Assembly (NCBI RefSeq): GCF_014647375.1
Contig: NZ_BMPB01000018.1
Location: 33,904-97,903 of the forward strand
Source: Parabacteroides faecis
GTDB lineage: Bacteria > Bacteroidota > Bacteroidia > Bacteroidales > Tannerellaceae
Length of the DNA stretch: 64,000 bases
Direction: 5' to 3'
This document shows positions 44,506-53,029 of this stretch, in pieces. The position numbers and the translations under genes are program-made. Position 1 is the stretch's first letter. Each line of letters starts with the position of its first letter. The notes beneath the pieces were generated by a model. That model did not search any database. It had not been told where the DNA came from and worked only from the letters and a program-made list of their open reading frames with translations.

Positions 44506-45936
44506 TTATAATCCCAATATTACATGTTGAAGAATATAAACTCCTGCTCCTGCCAAATATCCGAGTAGTGCAAGTAACGAAATATTTTTGAGATACCAAA
44601 TAAAATTGATACGTTCGAGCCCCATAACAACGACACCGGCTGCCGAACCGATGATCAGCATGCTTCCACCGACACCGGCACAATAGGCCAGGAATTGCCA
44701 GAAAGTTCCGTCCATAACGAAGTTTGCCATGTAAGCCGGGTCTGCGGCCGTAGCGATCATAGCCTCATTCGCTACCGGGTACATACCGATCGCTCCGGCT
44801 ACCAGCGGTACGTTATCTACGACTGCCGATAATGTTCCGATGATCAGGTTAACTGCATATACATTTCCTACTGTTTCATCCAGCCAGAATGCAAAATCAG
44901 TCAGTACGCCACTGCAACGGAGGGCATCGACTGCCAGAAGGATTCCGAGGAAAAATAATAATGTAGCCCCGTCTATCCGGCGGACTATTTTGGACAGGCG
45001 TAACTTTATATCTTCATTTACGATATTCCGTCTATACATTAATTCTGTGTATACCCATAAAATACCGACTCCCATCAGGATCCCCATGAATGGAGGTAAA
45101 TGAGTGACTGTTTTAAATATAGGTACGAATATGAGACATAATATACCCAATACTAATATGGATAATTTTTCTTTTGTTCTTAATTCTTTCAGCAATTCGT
45201 TATTTTCATTATCGACGAATGCATTGGGGGGAGTGACTTTTCCGTGTAAAAAGCGCATCATGATCAATACGGGAACCAAAGCCGATACCAGACTCGGTAA
45301 AATCAGATGAGGAATGGTTGAGGAAGAAGATATATTTCCTCTTACCCAAAGCATGATCGTTGTCACGTCTCCGATAGGTGACCAGGCGCCGCCGCTGTTT
45401 GCTGCGATAATAATAACGCTGCCGAATACCCAGCGTTCTTTGTAGTTGCCAAGTAGTTTCCGCATTAGCATAACCATAACGATGGAGGTAGTCAGGTTAT
45501 CGAGTATGGCAGACATGAAGAAAGTGATACCTGCGATCAATAGTAATAATTTCTTTTTTTGATTGGTTGTAATGCGGTTTGTAATAAACATGAAACCTCC
45601 GTGGGCATCTATCAACTCGACAGTGATCATAGCACCGATCAGAAAGATCAATGTCTCTGCAATTTCTCCAATACTGTCCAGTACCTGATGTTCTACGACA
45701 AAACGGGTGCATTGTTCCACGAAGGGAAGTTCTGCTATGGCAGGATAAGCATTCAAAAACTCTTTGAACTCTTCCGCAGAAGCGAGTGGGATCAGATCTG
45801 GCGCTGCAAATGTGTATAAAACCCAAAGTATAGTGCCTGTTAATAAGGCTGTTCCGGCTTTGTTTACTTTTAATGGATGCTCTAAAGCGATACATAGATA
45901 TCCAATTAAAAAAACAAAAATCATTACTGTCAACAT
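44506..45936 (-). CDS. nhaD: NhaD-type sodium:proton antiporter
   Basis: The 476-residue protein has about 12 membrane helices, and conserved blocks KLLLLIAGITFFMSAILDNLTTSIVMVMLMRKLL and NSGGAWSPIGDVTTIMLWVRGNIS, characteristic of the NhaD branch of the IT superfamily. A C-terminal block ATLLFFLGILLAVDALRCSGVL follows. It exchanges Na+ for H+ at the inner membrane. A TACATTTG box (45977-45984, minus strand) precedes it, near a TCATTTGGAATGA palindrome (46007-46019). Confidence 0.88.
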   Translation of the reverse strand: MLTVMIFVFLIGYLCIALEHPLKVNKAGTALLTGTILWVLYTFAAPDLIPLASAEEFKEFLNAYPAIAELPFVEQCTRFVVEHQVLDSIGEIAETLIFLIGAMITVELIDAHGGFMFITNRITTNQKKKLLLLIAGITFFMSAILDNLTTSIVMVMLMRKLLGNYKERWVFGSVIIIAANSGGAWSPIGDVTTIMLWVRGNISSSSTIPHLILPSLVSALVPVLIMMRFLHGKVTPPNAFVDNENNELLKELRTKEKLSILVLGILCLIFVPIFKTVTHLPPFMGILMGVGILWVYTELMYRRNIVNEDIKLRLSKIVRRIDGATLLFFLGILLAVDALRCSGVLTDFAFWLDETVGNVYAVNLIIGTLSAVVDNVPLVAGAIGMYPVANEAMIATAADPAYMANFVMDGTFWQFLAYCAGVGGSMLIIGSAAGVVVMGLERINFIWYLKNISLLALLGYLAGAGVYILQHVILGL

Positions 45937-46109
45937 AGCAATTCTTCTTTTTCTTTTTAATTTTAGTTAACTGTTGCAAATGTAGGAATAATATACAACT
46001 AACACTCATTTGGAATGAATTGTTTTTATTGACCTGCGCTATTTGGAGATAGACTGTATTGAACGGATGGAATATTCGAATGCTTGTATTATGTCGGATG
46101 CTTACAAAA

Positions 46110-46145
46110 AAATAGGAGGAAAACAGCTTCGTTTTCCTCCTATTT
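46110..46145 (-). terminator. Terminator after tRNA-Gly
   Basis: AAATAGGAGGAAAAC / GTTTTCCTCCTATTT, a perfect 15-bp stem with a T-rich tail on the minus strand, directly downstream of the tRNA. Confidence 0.9.
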
Positions 46146-46152
46146 GATTGTG

Positions 46153-46225
46153 AGCGGTAAATGGGACTCGAACCCACGACCCTTAGCTTGGGAAGCTAAT
46201 GCTCTACCAACTGAGCTACTACCGC
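46153..46225 (-). tRNA. trnG: tRNA-Gly (anticodon CCC)
   Basis: 73-nt cloverleaf: acceptor GCGGTAG / TTACCGC, D-arm AGCTCAGTTGGTAGAGC, anticodon stem TTAGC with loop TTCCCAA (anticodon CCC), and T-arm GTGGGTTCGAGTCCCAT. The 3' CCA is not encoded. A TACTTTTG box (46237-46244, minus strand) is about 12 nt upstream. Confidence 0.94.
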
Positions 46226-46265
46226 GTTGAACGATGCAAAAGTATTAAATCTTTTCTTTTTTTAG

Positions 46266-46273
46266 TAACTTTG
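46266..46273 (+). promoter_or_regulatory. Promoter -7 box for argB
   Basis: TAACTTTG matches TAnnTTTG, 22 bp before the argB ATG. The -33 region is not clear. Confidence 0.45.
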
Positions 46274-46295
46274 ACGCAAAAATATTTTATCGAAT

Positions 46296-47069
46296 ATGAA
46301 GAAAGAAAAGCTTACGCTTATCAAGGTCGGCGGGAAAATTGTAGAAGAAGAAGAAACTTTGAAAAATTTGCTTCGTGATTTCTCTCAAATAGAAGGTTTT
46401 AAGGCGCTGGTACATGGTGGAGGACGCTCTGCAACTAAATTAGCCGGGCAGCTGGGTATCGAAAGTAAAATGGTGAATGGACGCAGAGTGACGGATGCCG
46501 AAACGCTGAAAGTCGTAACAATGGTGTACGGCGGTCTGGTTAATAAGAATATTGTTGCCGGTTTGCAGGCTTTAAATGTAAATGCACTGGGCTTGACCGG
46601 GGCCGATATGAATTTGATGCGTTCAGAGAAACGCCCGGTTGCTGAGGTCGACTATGGTTTCGTGGGAGATGTGAAAGAAGTGAATGCCGATTTACTGGCT
46701 TCTCTTATTCACCAGGGAATTGTTCCGGTGTTGGCTCCGTTAACCCATGACAAGCAAGGACATATGCTGAATACGAATGCCGATACGATTGCCGGAGAGG
46801 CTGCAAAAGCACTGGCAAAGCATTTTGATGTGACTTTGGTATTCTGTTTTGAGAAAAAAGGAGTGCTGAGAGATGAGAATGATGATGAGAGCGTTATCCC
46901 GGAATTAGACCGTGCTGCTTTTAAACAACTGGTAGAAGAGGGCGTGATACAGGGAGGTATGATCCCGAAACTGGAAAACTCTTTCCAGGCTATCGATGCC
47001 GGAGTGAAAGAAGTTATCATTACACAAGCATCAGAAATTCATCAGGGAAAAGGAACAAAGGTATATTGA
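46296..47069 (+). CDS. argB: Acetylglutamate kinase (possibly N-succinylglutamate kinase)
   Basis: The 257-residue amino-acid kinase has LIKVGGKIVEEEETL, ALVHGGGRSATKLA, the MVNGRRVTDAETLKVVTMVYGGLVNKNIV segment, and VPVLAPLTHDKQGHMLNTNADTIAGEAAKAL. It phosphorylates N-acylglutamate in arginine synthesis. Bacteroides is known to use N-succinyl rather than N-acetyl intermediates, so the acyl group is uncertain. It stands alone, not in an arg cluster, and ends at a hairpin. Confidence 0.92.
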   Translation: MKKEKLTLIKVGGKIVEEEETLKNLLRDFSQIEGFKALVHGGGRSATKLAGQLGIESKMVNGRRVTDAETLKVVTMVYGGLVNKNIVAGLQALNVNALGLTGADMNLMRSEKRPVAEVDYGFVGDVKEVNADLLASLIHQGIVPVLAPLTHDKQGHMLNTNADTIAGEAAKALAKHFDVTLVFCFEKKGVLRDENDDESVIPELDRAAFKQLVEEGVIQGGMIPKLENSFQAIDAGVKEVIITQASEIHQGKGTKVY

Positions 47070-47075
47070 AAATAA

Positions 47076-47107
47076 AAAGAGGAAAGCCGATTTAGCTTTC
47101 CTCTTTC
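47076..47107. terminator. Bidirectional terminator after argB
   Basis: AAAGAGGAAAGC / GCTTTCCTCTTT, a 12-bp stem with a 7-nt loop, lies between argB and the convergent DUF1080 gene. Confidence 0.85.
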
Positions 47108-47110
47108 TTA

Positions 47111-47776
47111 TTATAAACTTCTTACTTTTACATTGCGGAACCAGATCAGAGAGTCACCATGCTTTCCTTGTAATCCGATATATCCTTTTGTCGGAAGTTC
47201 AGCAAAAGGTTTGGGTAACCAACTCGGGATTTCGCTTCCATCCGGATTTACCGTTCCGGAAGTCCATTTACTCATATCCATTTCCGTTACCTTCTTACCA
47301 TTCAGTATTACATTTATGCGTTGTCCGACACATCTAATGCGCATGTGATTCCATACACCGGGTTTTTTTACCACTTTATCTTTCTTGGCACCTAAATGAC
47401 CGTAAATGGCTCCGCATTTTTCATACGGTTTTCCATTACCCCATTTTTCACAATGGTCGTCGGCAATCTGTATTTCTACGGAGTTGGGAATCCAGTCTTT
47501 GGTGTCTGTGCAATATATAACGACACCACTATTAGTTCCTACATCGGTTTTGAAATCCAGATCCAGTTCAAAATTTTCATATTCGGTCTTTGTCCAGATA
47601 GATTCGTCCTGAACGGCTGCAAGTACACCGTCTGTCATACTCCAGACCTCCGGGTTGTAGCTGGCATCGGAAAGGTTTTCGCCGAATAAAGGTTTCCATT
47701 TGTTGTCGGAAGCAGAAACACTGAGGGTACTGATGATACCCAGAAAGAGAATTGAGAAATAAAAAAGTCGTTTCAT
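47111..47776 (-). CDS. DUF1080 (3-keto-disaccharide hydrolase-like) exported protein
   Basis: The 221-residue protein starts at MKRLFYFSILFLGIISTLSVSA, a signal peptide. The mature part is a laminarinase-like jelly roll with WKPLFGENLSDASY, YENFELDLDFKTDVGTNSGVVIYC and GYIGLQGKHGDSLIWFRNVKVRSL, the DUF1080 pattern. Relatives hydrolyse 3-keto-glycosides. The upstream frame to 47833 is an untypical extension. It is a stand-alone gene. Confidence 0.87.
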   Translation of the reverse strand: MKRLFYFSILFLGIISTLSVSASDNKWKPLFGENLSDASYNPEVWSMTDGVLAAVQDESIWTKTEYENFELDLDFKTDVGTNSGVVIYCTDTKDWIPNSVEIQIADDHCEKWGNGKPYEKCGAIYGHLGAKKDKVVKKPGVWNHMRIRCVGQRINVILNGKKVTEMDMSKWTSGTVNPDGSEIPSWLPKPFAELPTKGYIGLQGKHGDSLIWFRNVKVRSL

Positions 47777-47941
47777 GTTATTGATTTTAATATAAAATAA
47801 ATTAGGATTCCAAAGATAGATAATCTGTTTCAATAAGTGAGAAAAAAGGTTGATATTTTAATCCGAGCTTTTGATTAATAGCAAACTAAGGGGGTAAAAG
47901 TAAAAAGTATAGTTTTCTATTGTCTTTTTCTTTTATTTTAT

Positions 47942-48142
47942 TACTTTTGTTTCGTAAAGGCTGGAGTCTACAGATTGAATTAAATGTGAAAAATCGTACA
48001 TACGATCAAGATATATTGAATTGATTTATAAAGTTGAGTAGGGAAATTACAGGCATTATAATAACTAATTTGTAAGAATTTCATAGACATACCAGGCCTG
48101 TATATATAATAAGGGATTGCTCGGGATGAGTGATCCCTTTTC
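47942..48142 (+). ncRNA. Candidate independent small RNA in the DUF1080-ABC ATPase gap
   Basis: TACTTTTG at 47942-47949 with ATTG 19 bp upstream (47919-47922) is a near-consensus promoter. A hairpin GGGATTGCTC / GAGTGATCCC (48113-48137) followed by TTTTC closes the unit, giving a predicted transcript of about 185 nt. No open frame of note lies within it. A CAGGC / GCCTG pairing near 48045-48100 hints at structure. The downstream gene has its own TACCTTTG box at 48194-48201, so this is unlikely to be just its leader. It could be 6S-like in size, but I see no diagnostic motif. Confidence 0.45.
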
Positions 48143-48193
48143 ATTTGGAGACTCCTTTTATTCCGGTATGTTTAATTTTATAAATAAACTATT

Positions 48194-48201
48194 TACCTTT
48201 G
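48194..48201 (+). promoter_or_regulatory. Promoter -7 box for ABC ATPase
   Basis: TACCTTTG, 19 bp before the ATG, with a TTTA (48171-48174) 19 bp upstream. Confidence 0.5.
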
Positions 48202-48220
48202 GGGGTACAAATTAAGAACA

Positions 48221-49666
48221 ATGGAAAAGAATAAAGCGATAGTTTATATAAATAATGTAGTAACCCGTTTGCCGGAGTTGCGTTTTGCTGAACCTTTCAG
48301 CTGGACGGTCAATGAAGGGGAACAGTGGGCAATAGTAGGACCCAACGGTTCGGGAAAAACCTTGATTGCCGACCTGATGCAACGTAAGTTTGCTTTGAAG
48401 GAGGGAGAAGTGACTTTCGGTTACGATGATAAAATCAGCAATTTGATCAAAAGTATAGCATTTAAGGATATCTATTCATTAGCAGATTGCCGGAATACTT
48501 ATTACCAGCAGCGTTGGCACTCGACAGAAACGGACGAAGTGCCGACTGTGGAAGAAATATTGAAGGATCATTCGGGTACGGATAATCTGCATCAGGTACT
48601 TTCTTTCTTCGGTATTGAAGACTTACTGCCTAAAAAACTTATTTTTCTTTCCAGTGGGGAGTTACGTAAATTCCTTATTGTCCGCTCTTTGCTGAATCAT
48701 CCGCGTATTTTGATCTTGGATAATCCTTTTATCGGTTTGGATGCTGCTTCTCGTGACGTATTAGTAAACCTGTTGCAACAAATGGCTAAACTGGATAATG
48801 TGCAGGTTATTCTGTTGTTGTCGAATCCTGATGATATTCCGGAGATGATAACCCACGTACTTCCCATACATAACCGGAAACCTTATCGACCGCAGACACG
48901 TGTTGATTTTATGGCGGATAAGGAATTGCAGGCACATTTGTTCCCCGGTCATCCTGATGATCTATCGTTGCCCGTATCGGAAAAAGCCCCGTCTGTACAT
49001 GAGGTTACGTTCCGTATGGAACATGTTTCTATAAAATATGGTAGTCGCACGATCCTGAAAGAACTGGATTGGGAAGTGAAGAACGGGGAGAAATGGGCTT
49101 TATTCGGCCCCAACGGAGCAGGAAAATCCACTTTATTAAGTTTGATCTATGCAGATAACCCGCAATCTTATGCAAATACTATATATTTGTTTGACCGGAA
49201 GCGGGGTTCTGGTGAAAGTATCTGGGATATAAAGAAAAGGATCGGGTATGTTTCTCCGGAGATGCATCTGTTTTATATGGAGAATGTTCCGACATTGAAT
49301 ATCGTCGGTTCCGGATTTTTTGATTCTATCGGTTTGTATCGCAAATGTACGGAAGAGCAACAGACTGTGGCTTTGACATGGATGCGTATTTTTGGAATTG
49401 AAGAGTTGAAAGACCGTTCGTTCCTGACGTTATCTTCCGGTGAACAGCGATTGGCTCTACTGGCACGGGCTTTTGTGAAAGACCCGGATTTGATCATCCT
49501 TGATGAACCGTTGCACGGACTGGATATCAGTAATAAGCGAAAAGCGGCACGTGTGATCGAGCAGTTCTGCACACGTCCGGGAAAGACATTGATTTATGTG
49601 ACCCATTATCCGCATGAGTTACCATCGTGTGTCGATAAACGCTTCGAATTGATTAAACATGCTTAA
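48221..49666 (+). CDS. Two-domain ABC ATPase (ModF-like)
   Basis: The 481-residue protein has two ABC ATPase domains in tandem: Walker A VGPNGSGKTLI near residue 45 and FGPNGAGKSTLLSL near residue 300, signatures FLSSGELRKFL and TLSSGEQRLALL, and Walker B ILILDNPFIGLD and LIILDEPLHGLD. There are no membrane segments. The arrangement resembles E. coli ModF/PhrA, of unclear function, sometimes linked to molybdate or DNA repair. No mod genes are here. It is 12 bp upstream of the membrane protein gene. Confidence 0.87.
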   Translation: MEKNKAIVYINNVVTRLPELRFAEPFSWTVNEGEQWAIVGPNGSGKTLIADLMQRKFALKEGEVTFGYDDKISNLIKSIAFKDIYSLADCRNTYYQQRWHSTETDEVPTVEEILKDHSGTDNLHQVLSFFGIEDLLPKKLIFLSSGELRKFLIVRSLLNHPRILILDNPFIGLDAASRDVLVNLLQQMAKLDNVQVILLLSNPDDIPEMITHVLPIHNRKPYRPQTRVDFMADKELQAHLFPGHPDDLSLPVSEKAPSVHEVTFRMEHVSIKYGSRTILKELDWEVKNGEKWALFGPNGAGKSTLLSLIYADNPQSYANTIYLFDRKRGSGESIWDIKKRIGYVSPEMHLFYMENVPTLNIVGSGFFDSIGLYRKCTEEQQTVALTWMRIFGIEELKDRSFLTLSSGEQRLALLARAFVKDPDLIILDEPLHGLDISNKRKAARVIEQFCTRPGKTLIYVTHYPHELPSCVDKRFELIKHA

Positions 49667-49678
49667 AATCATAAAACC

Positions 49679-51430
49679 ATGAAATTGAAAATCACAGCTT
49701 TCTGGTTGGTTATATTGGCTGCTTTGTTCATTTTCTTACAGGAATACAGTCGATTCCATTTCTTTTTTATTGAACAAAGCCAGTTGTTTCAGTTTACCGG
49801 TGACTATATCTGCGGTAAACTGGCTATGCCGGGCGGATTTGCGTTAACCTTATCTGAATTTTTAGTGCAGTTCTTTAGGTATCCGTATGCCGGAGCAGGG
49901 ATAACGGCTGCATTACTGTTATTAACGGGAATGGGTATGAGGGGAATTGTCCGCCGGATCGTTCCGGATACGGATTTCTTCTTGCTTTATCTGATTCCGG
50001 TCATTTTGCTCATGTTCCTGCATTTTGATTTTAATTATCTGGCTTTCGGAACAATAGCGTTCAATTTGATGCTTTTGGCCTTCTATTTGTGCTTGCGTAT
50101 ATCAAATGATAAATGGCGGATGATCGTGGAGATTGTTGCAACACCGTTGCTTTATGGGCTGGCGGGAGCTGTGGCATGTTTGTTCGCTTTATCTGTCTTG
50201 ATTTATGAGTTCCTGAATAAAACCCCGAAGTTCTATTGGTCTTCGTTGTCCGTTCTATTGGGACTTTTATGTGGTGTTTGCAGTGTCTATTTCGCTCTGT
50301 TGGGAGAGTATCGTTTTGCCTTTTTACCGGATGCTTATTATCATACGGCACTGGAACCCAAAACGGTTATCTATTATTCATGGATTTCGTTCCCTTTAAT
50401 TCTTATTCTGGCTTTTCTGCTGAGAAAAAGAAAGAAAGCGGCCGGCAAGAAAATATGGATAGCAGGAGGTGTTTTACAGCTAGCTCTTTTATGCGTATTA
50501 TGTTGGTGGGGAATACCGGAATACGGAGATAAGAAGTCGGCTAAAGTAAAAGAGTTGGATTATTACGCAAGAACGGAACAATGGGATAAAATTCTGGATG
50601 CTAACAAAGGTACGCTGACGAATTATCTGAATATGTGTTATCTGAATCTGGCTTTGGCACAGAAAGGGGAGTTGGCCGATCGTATGTTTAGTTTCGACCA
50701 GAGAGGTCCCCAGGGGCTGATGGTCGGCTGGAATAAAACAGAGCAGATATCTTCTTTGTTAAGTGATATTGCTTTTGCTATGGGTAATTCGGCGATGGCG
50801 CAGGAGATGGCTTTTGAAGCTTACGCGACTGCAATCGGAGAGGGTAACCCGCGAATGCTGAAAAGACTGGTCCAGACAAACCTTATTTATGGTGAATATC
50901 CGGTTGCGGAGAAGTATCTGAATATATTGGGGAATACGATTTATTATAAAAAATGGGCTGACGATCACCGGAAGTTTTTATATAACGATACCGCGGTGGA
51001 GCAAGACTCCGTGTTGGGTTCAATGCGTAAAAGCCTGCCGAAGGAAAATTATCTTTCCGAGATCAACTATATGGAAAAAGATCTGTGCATGGTAGCAGAG
51101 GCTAATCCGGAAAAGAAAGCGGCTATCGAGTATCTGGGAGCTCTTTATTTGTTGGCAAAAAATATGGACGGTTTCAAAAATATGCTGGAGACTTATTACG
51201 GAACGGATGTTCTTCCTTCATTGCCTAAGTCTTTCCAGGAAGCCGTGATCACTTTATCGGAAGCGGAACCGGATTACTGGAAACGTTTCGATATTTCTCC
51301 GTCTGTCATGCAACGTTTTGCTGAATATAAAAAACAGGTACTGGCAAACCGGAATAATAAAAATGCGTTGCCCGGACTGATGAGAAGGGCCTACGGAGAT
51401 ACTTACTGGTTTTATTTTATGTTCAAATAA
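49679..51430 (+). CDS. Multi-pass membrane protein with C-terminal soluble repeats (DUF6057-like)
   Basis: The 583-residue protein has an N-terminal half with about nine hydrophobic helices (ITAFWLVILAALFIFLQEY, YAGAGITAALLLLTGMGM, FLLYLIPVILLMFLHFDF, LLYGLAGAVACLFALSVLIYE). The C-terminal half is a soluble helical-repeat region (YYARTEQWDKILDANKGTL, MAQEMAFEAYATAIGEGNPRMLKRL) resembling TPR-like domains. I believe it belongs to the DUF6057 family, with moderate certainty. It is 12 bp after the ABC ATPase and 3 bp before the PD40 lipoprotein, so the three are likely one operon. Confidence 0.72.
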   Translation: MKLKITAFWLVILAALFIFLQEYSRFHFFFIEQSQLFQFTGDYICGKLAMPGGFALTLSEFLVQFFRYPYAGAGITAALLLLTGMGMRGIVRRIVPDTDFFLLYLIPVILLMFLHFDFNYLAFGTIAFNLMLLAFYLCLRISNDKWRMIVEIVATPLLYGLAGAVACLFALSVLIYEFLNKTPKFYWSSLSVLLGLLCGVCSVYFALLGEYRFAFLPDAYYHTALEPKTVIYYSWISFPLILILAFLLRKRKKAAGKKIWIAGGVLQLALLCVLCWWGIPEYGDKKSAKVKELDYYARTEQWDKILDANKGTLTNYLNMCYLNLALAQKGELADRMFSFDQRGPQGLMVGWNKTEQISSLLSDIAFAMGNSAMAQEMAFEAYATAIGEGNPRMLKRLVQTNLIYGEYPVAEKYLNILGNTIYYKKWADDHRKFLYNDTAVEQDSVLGSMRKSLPKENYLSEINYMEKDLCMVAEANPEKKAAIEYLGALYLLAKNMDGFKNMLETYYGTDVLPSLPKSFQEAVITLSEAEPDYWKRFDISPSVMQRFAEYKKQVLANRNNKNALPGLMRRAYGDTYWFYFMFK

Positions 51431-51433
51431 AAG

Positions 51434-52903
51434 ATGTGGGATATGAATGGAAATTATAAATATATAGCGTTGCTGGCCTTGTTTTTTTCATGTTCGGATT
51501 CGGTTCAGGTTAGTGAAACATTGGATAGAAAGCCTGCCATCGTTCCTGATTATGCCGATATAACAATACCTGCTAATATTGCTCCTTTGAATTTTTCTTT
51601 GAAGGATTCTATGGAGGATGCTCAGGTCGTTTTGTCATACTCTGACCAGCGGATTGAAGTGAAGTCAAAGGATAACCAATTTGTTTTCCCAACCTCTAAA
51701 TGGAAGAGGCTTTTATCGTCTGCTGCAGGAAATGAGGTTGAGGTGGTTGTCCGGGTGAAAGAAAAAGGGAAATGGCTGGAATATGCGCCTGTCAAATGGA
51801 GCGTGGCAGCAGAACCGGTCGATCCTTACATCGCTTACCGCCTGATTGCTCCGGGATATACTTTATGGAACAAGATGGGACTTTATCAGCGTGACCTGGA
51901 GAGCTATACGGAGACTCCGATCATCGAGAATAAAATGAGCGGCAGAAACTGTGTGAATTGTCATTCGTTCTGTATGCAAAATCCCGATAAGATGTTGTTC
52001 CATATGCGTGAAACATATCCGGGAACGATCCTGGTAGATGGGGATAAGATCGAGAAACTGAATACGAAAACGGAGCAAACGATTTCATCTTTGGTATATC
52101 CGTCCTGGCATCCTTCCGGAAAGTATGTGGCATTTTCCGTAAACAATACCAAACAGGGGTTCCATGCAAATGACAGGAACCGTATAGAAGTGTTCGATGA
52201 GGCTTCCGACGTGGTTGTATATGACGTGGTGAAACATGAAATTGTCACCACGGCCAAATTATTCTCGAAGGATGCTTTTGAAACTTTCCCGACGTTTTCT
52301 CCGGATGGAAAGACTCTTTATTTCTGTACGGCTGCCGCACGTCCTATTCCGAAAGAATATTCCGAGGTGAAATATAATTTGTGTTCTATCGGGTTTGATC
52401 CCGAAACCCGGAGTTTCGGTTCGGTAGTCGATACTTTATATAATGCGACTGTTTCAGGGCAAAGTGCTTCTTTCCCCCGTGTATCTCCGGATGGAAAACA
52501 TGTAATGTATACAGTATCCGGATATGGTAATTTTTCTATTTGGCATAAAGATGCCGATCTGTATATGGCAGATTTGTCAACCGGAGAAAGTGTACCGTTG
52601 GATATTTTGAATAGCGATGATGTAGAGAGTTATCATTCCTGGAGCAGTAACAGCCGTTGGGTTATCTTCAGCAGCCGCCGGATAGACGGATTATATACCC
52701 GCCCTTATATAGCTTATATAGATGAAAACGGAAAGGCTTGTAAACCTTTTCTGCTGCCTCAAAAAGATACCGGATTTTATGACCGTTTTATGATGTCCTA
52801 TAATATTCCGGAATTCATTACCGGAAAGGTGAAAGTAGGAGGGAGAGTCCTGGGATTAAAGGCTAAGGAAGATAAAGGTATCGATGTGAAGTTTGCGAAA
52901 TAA
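51434..52903 (+). CDS. PD40 beta-propeller lipoprotein with CxxCH motif
   Basis: The 489-residue protein begins with a lipoprotein signal (YIALLALFFSCSDS, lipid Cys near residue 19). An N-terminal fibronectin-like region (residues about 40-130) is followed by a CVNCH heme-c-like motif and then TolB/PD40 blades (YPSWHPSGKYVAFSV, FPTFSPDGKTLYFC, FPRVSPDGKHVMYTV, YHSWSSNSRWVIFSS). It is a close paralog of the partial gene at 3-1022. ATG 51434 is used; ATG 51443 is an alternative. A heme-binding or metal site on an exposed propeller is inference. Confidence 0.83.
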   Translation: MWDMNGNYKYIALLALFFSCSDSVQVSETLDRKPAIVPDYADITIPANIAPLNFSLKDSMEDAQVVLSYSDQRIEVKSKDNQFVFPTSKWKRLLSSAAGNEVEVVVRVKEKGKWLEYAPVKWSVAAEPVDPYIAYRLIAPGYTLWNKMGLYQRDLESYTETPIIENKMSGRNCVNCHSFCMQNPDKMLFHMRETYPGTILVDGDKIEKLNTKTEQTISSLVYPSWHPSGKYVAFSVNNTKQGFHANDRNRIEVFDEASDVVVYDVVKHEIVTTAKLFSKDAFETFPTFSPDGKTLYFCTAAARPIPKEYSEVKYNLCSIGFDPETRSFGSVVDTLYNATVSGQSASFPRVSPDGKHVMYTVSGYGNFSIWHKDADLYMADLSTGESVPLDILNSDDVESYHSWSSNSRWVIFSSRRIDGLYTRPYIAYIDENGKACKPFLLPQKDTGFYDRFMMSYNIPEFITGKVKVGGRVLGLKAKEDKGIDVKFAK

Positions 52904-52953
52904 AGATTTATTCCTGTAGAAGTAATTACTGAATATAAATAAGTCGGAAAAAT

Positions 52954-52996
52954 AAAACCGGTAAACCAGATGGTCAATCTGAAGTTTACCGGTTTT
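52954..52996. terminator. Bidirectional terminator after PD40 gene
   Basis: AAAACCGGTAAAC / GTTTACCGGTTTT arms, 13 bp, with inner CAGAT / ATCTG pairing, between convergent genes. Confidence 0.85.
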
Positions 52997-53029
52997 ATTT
53001 TTAGTGAATATATAATTTATGTTTTTACA

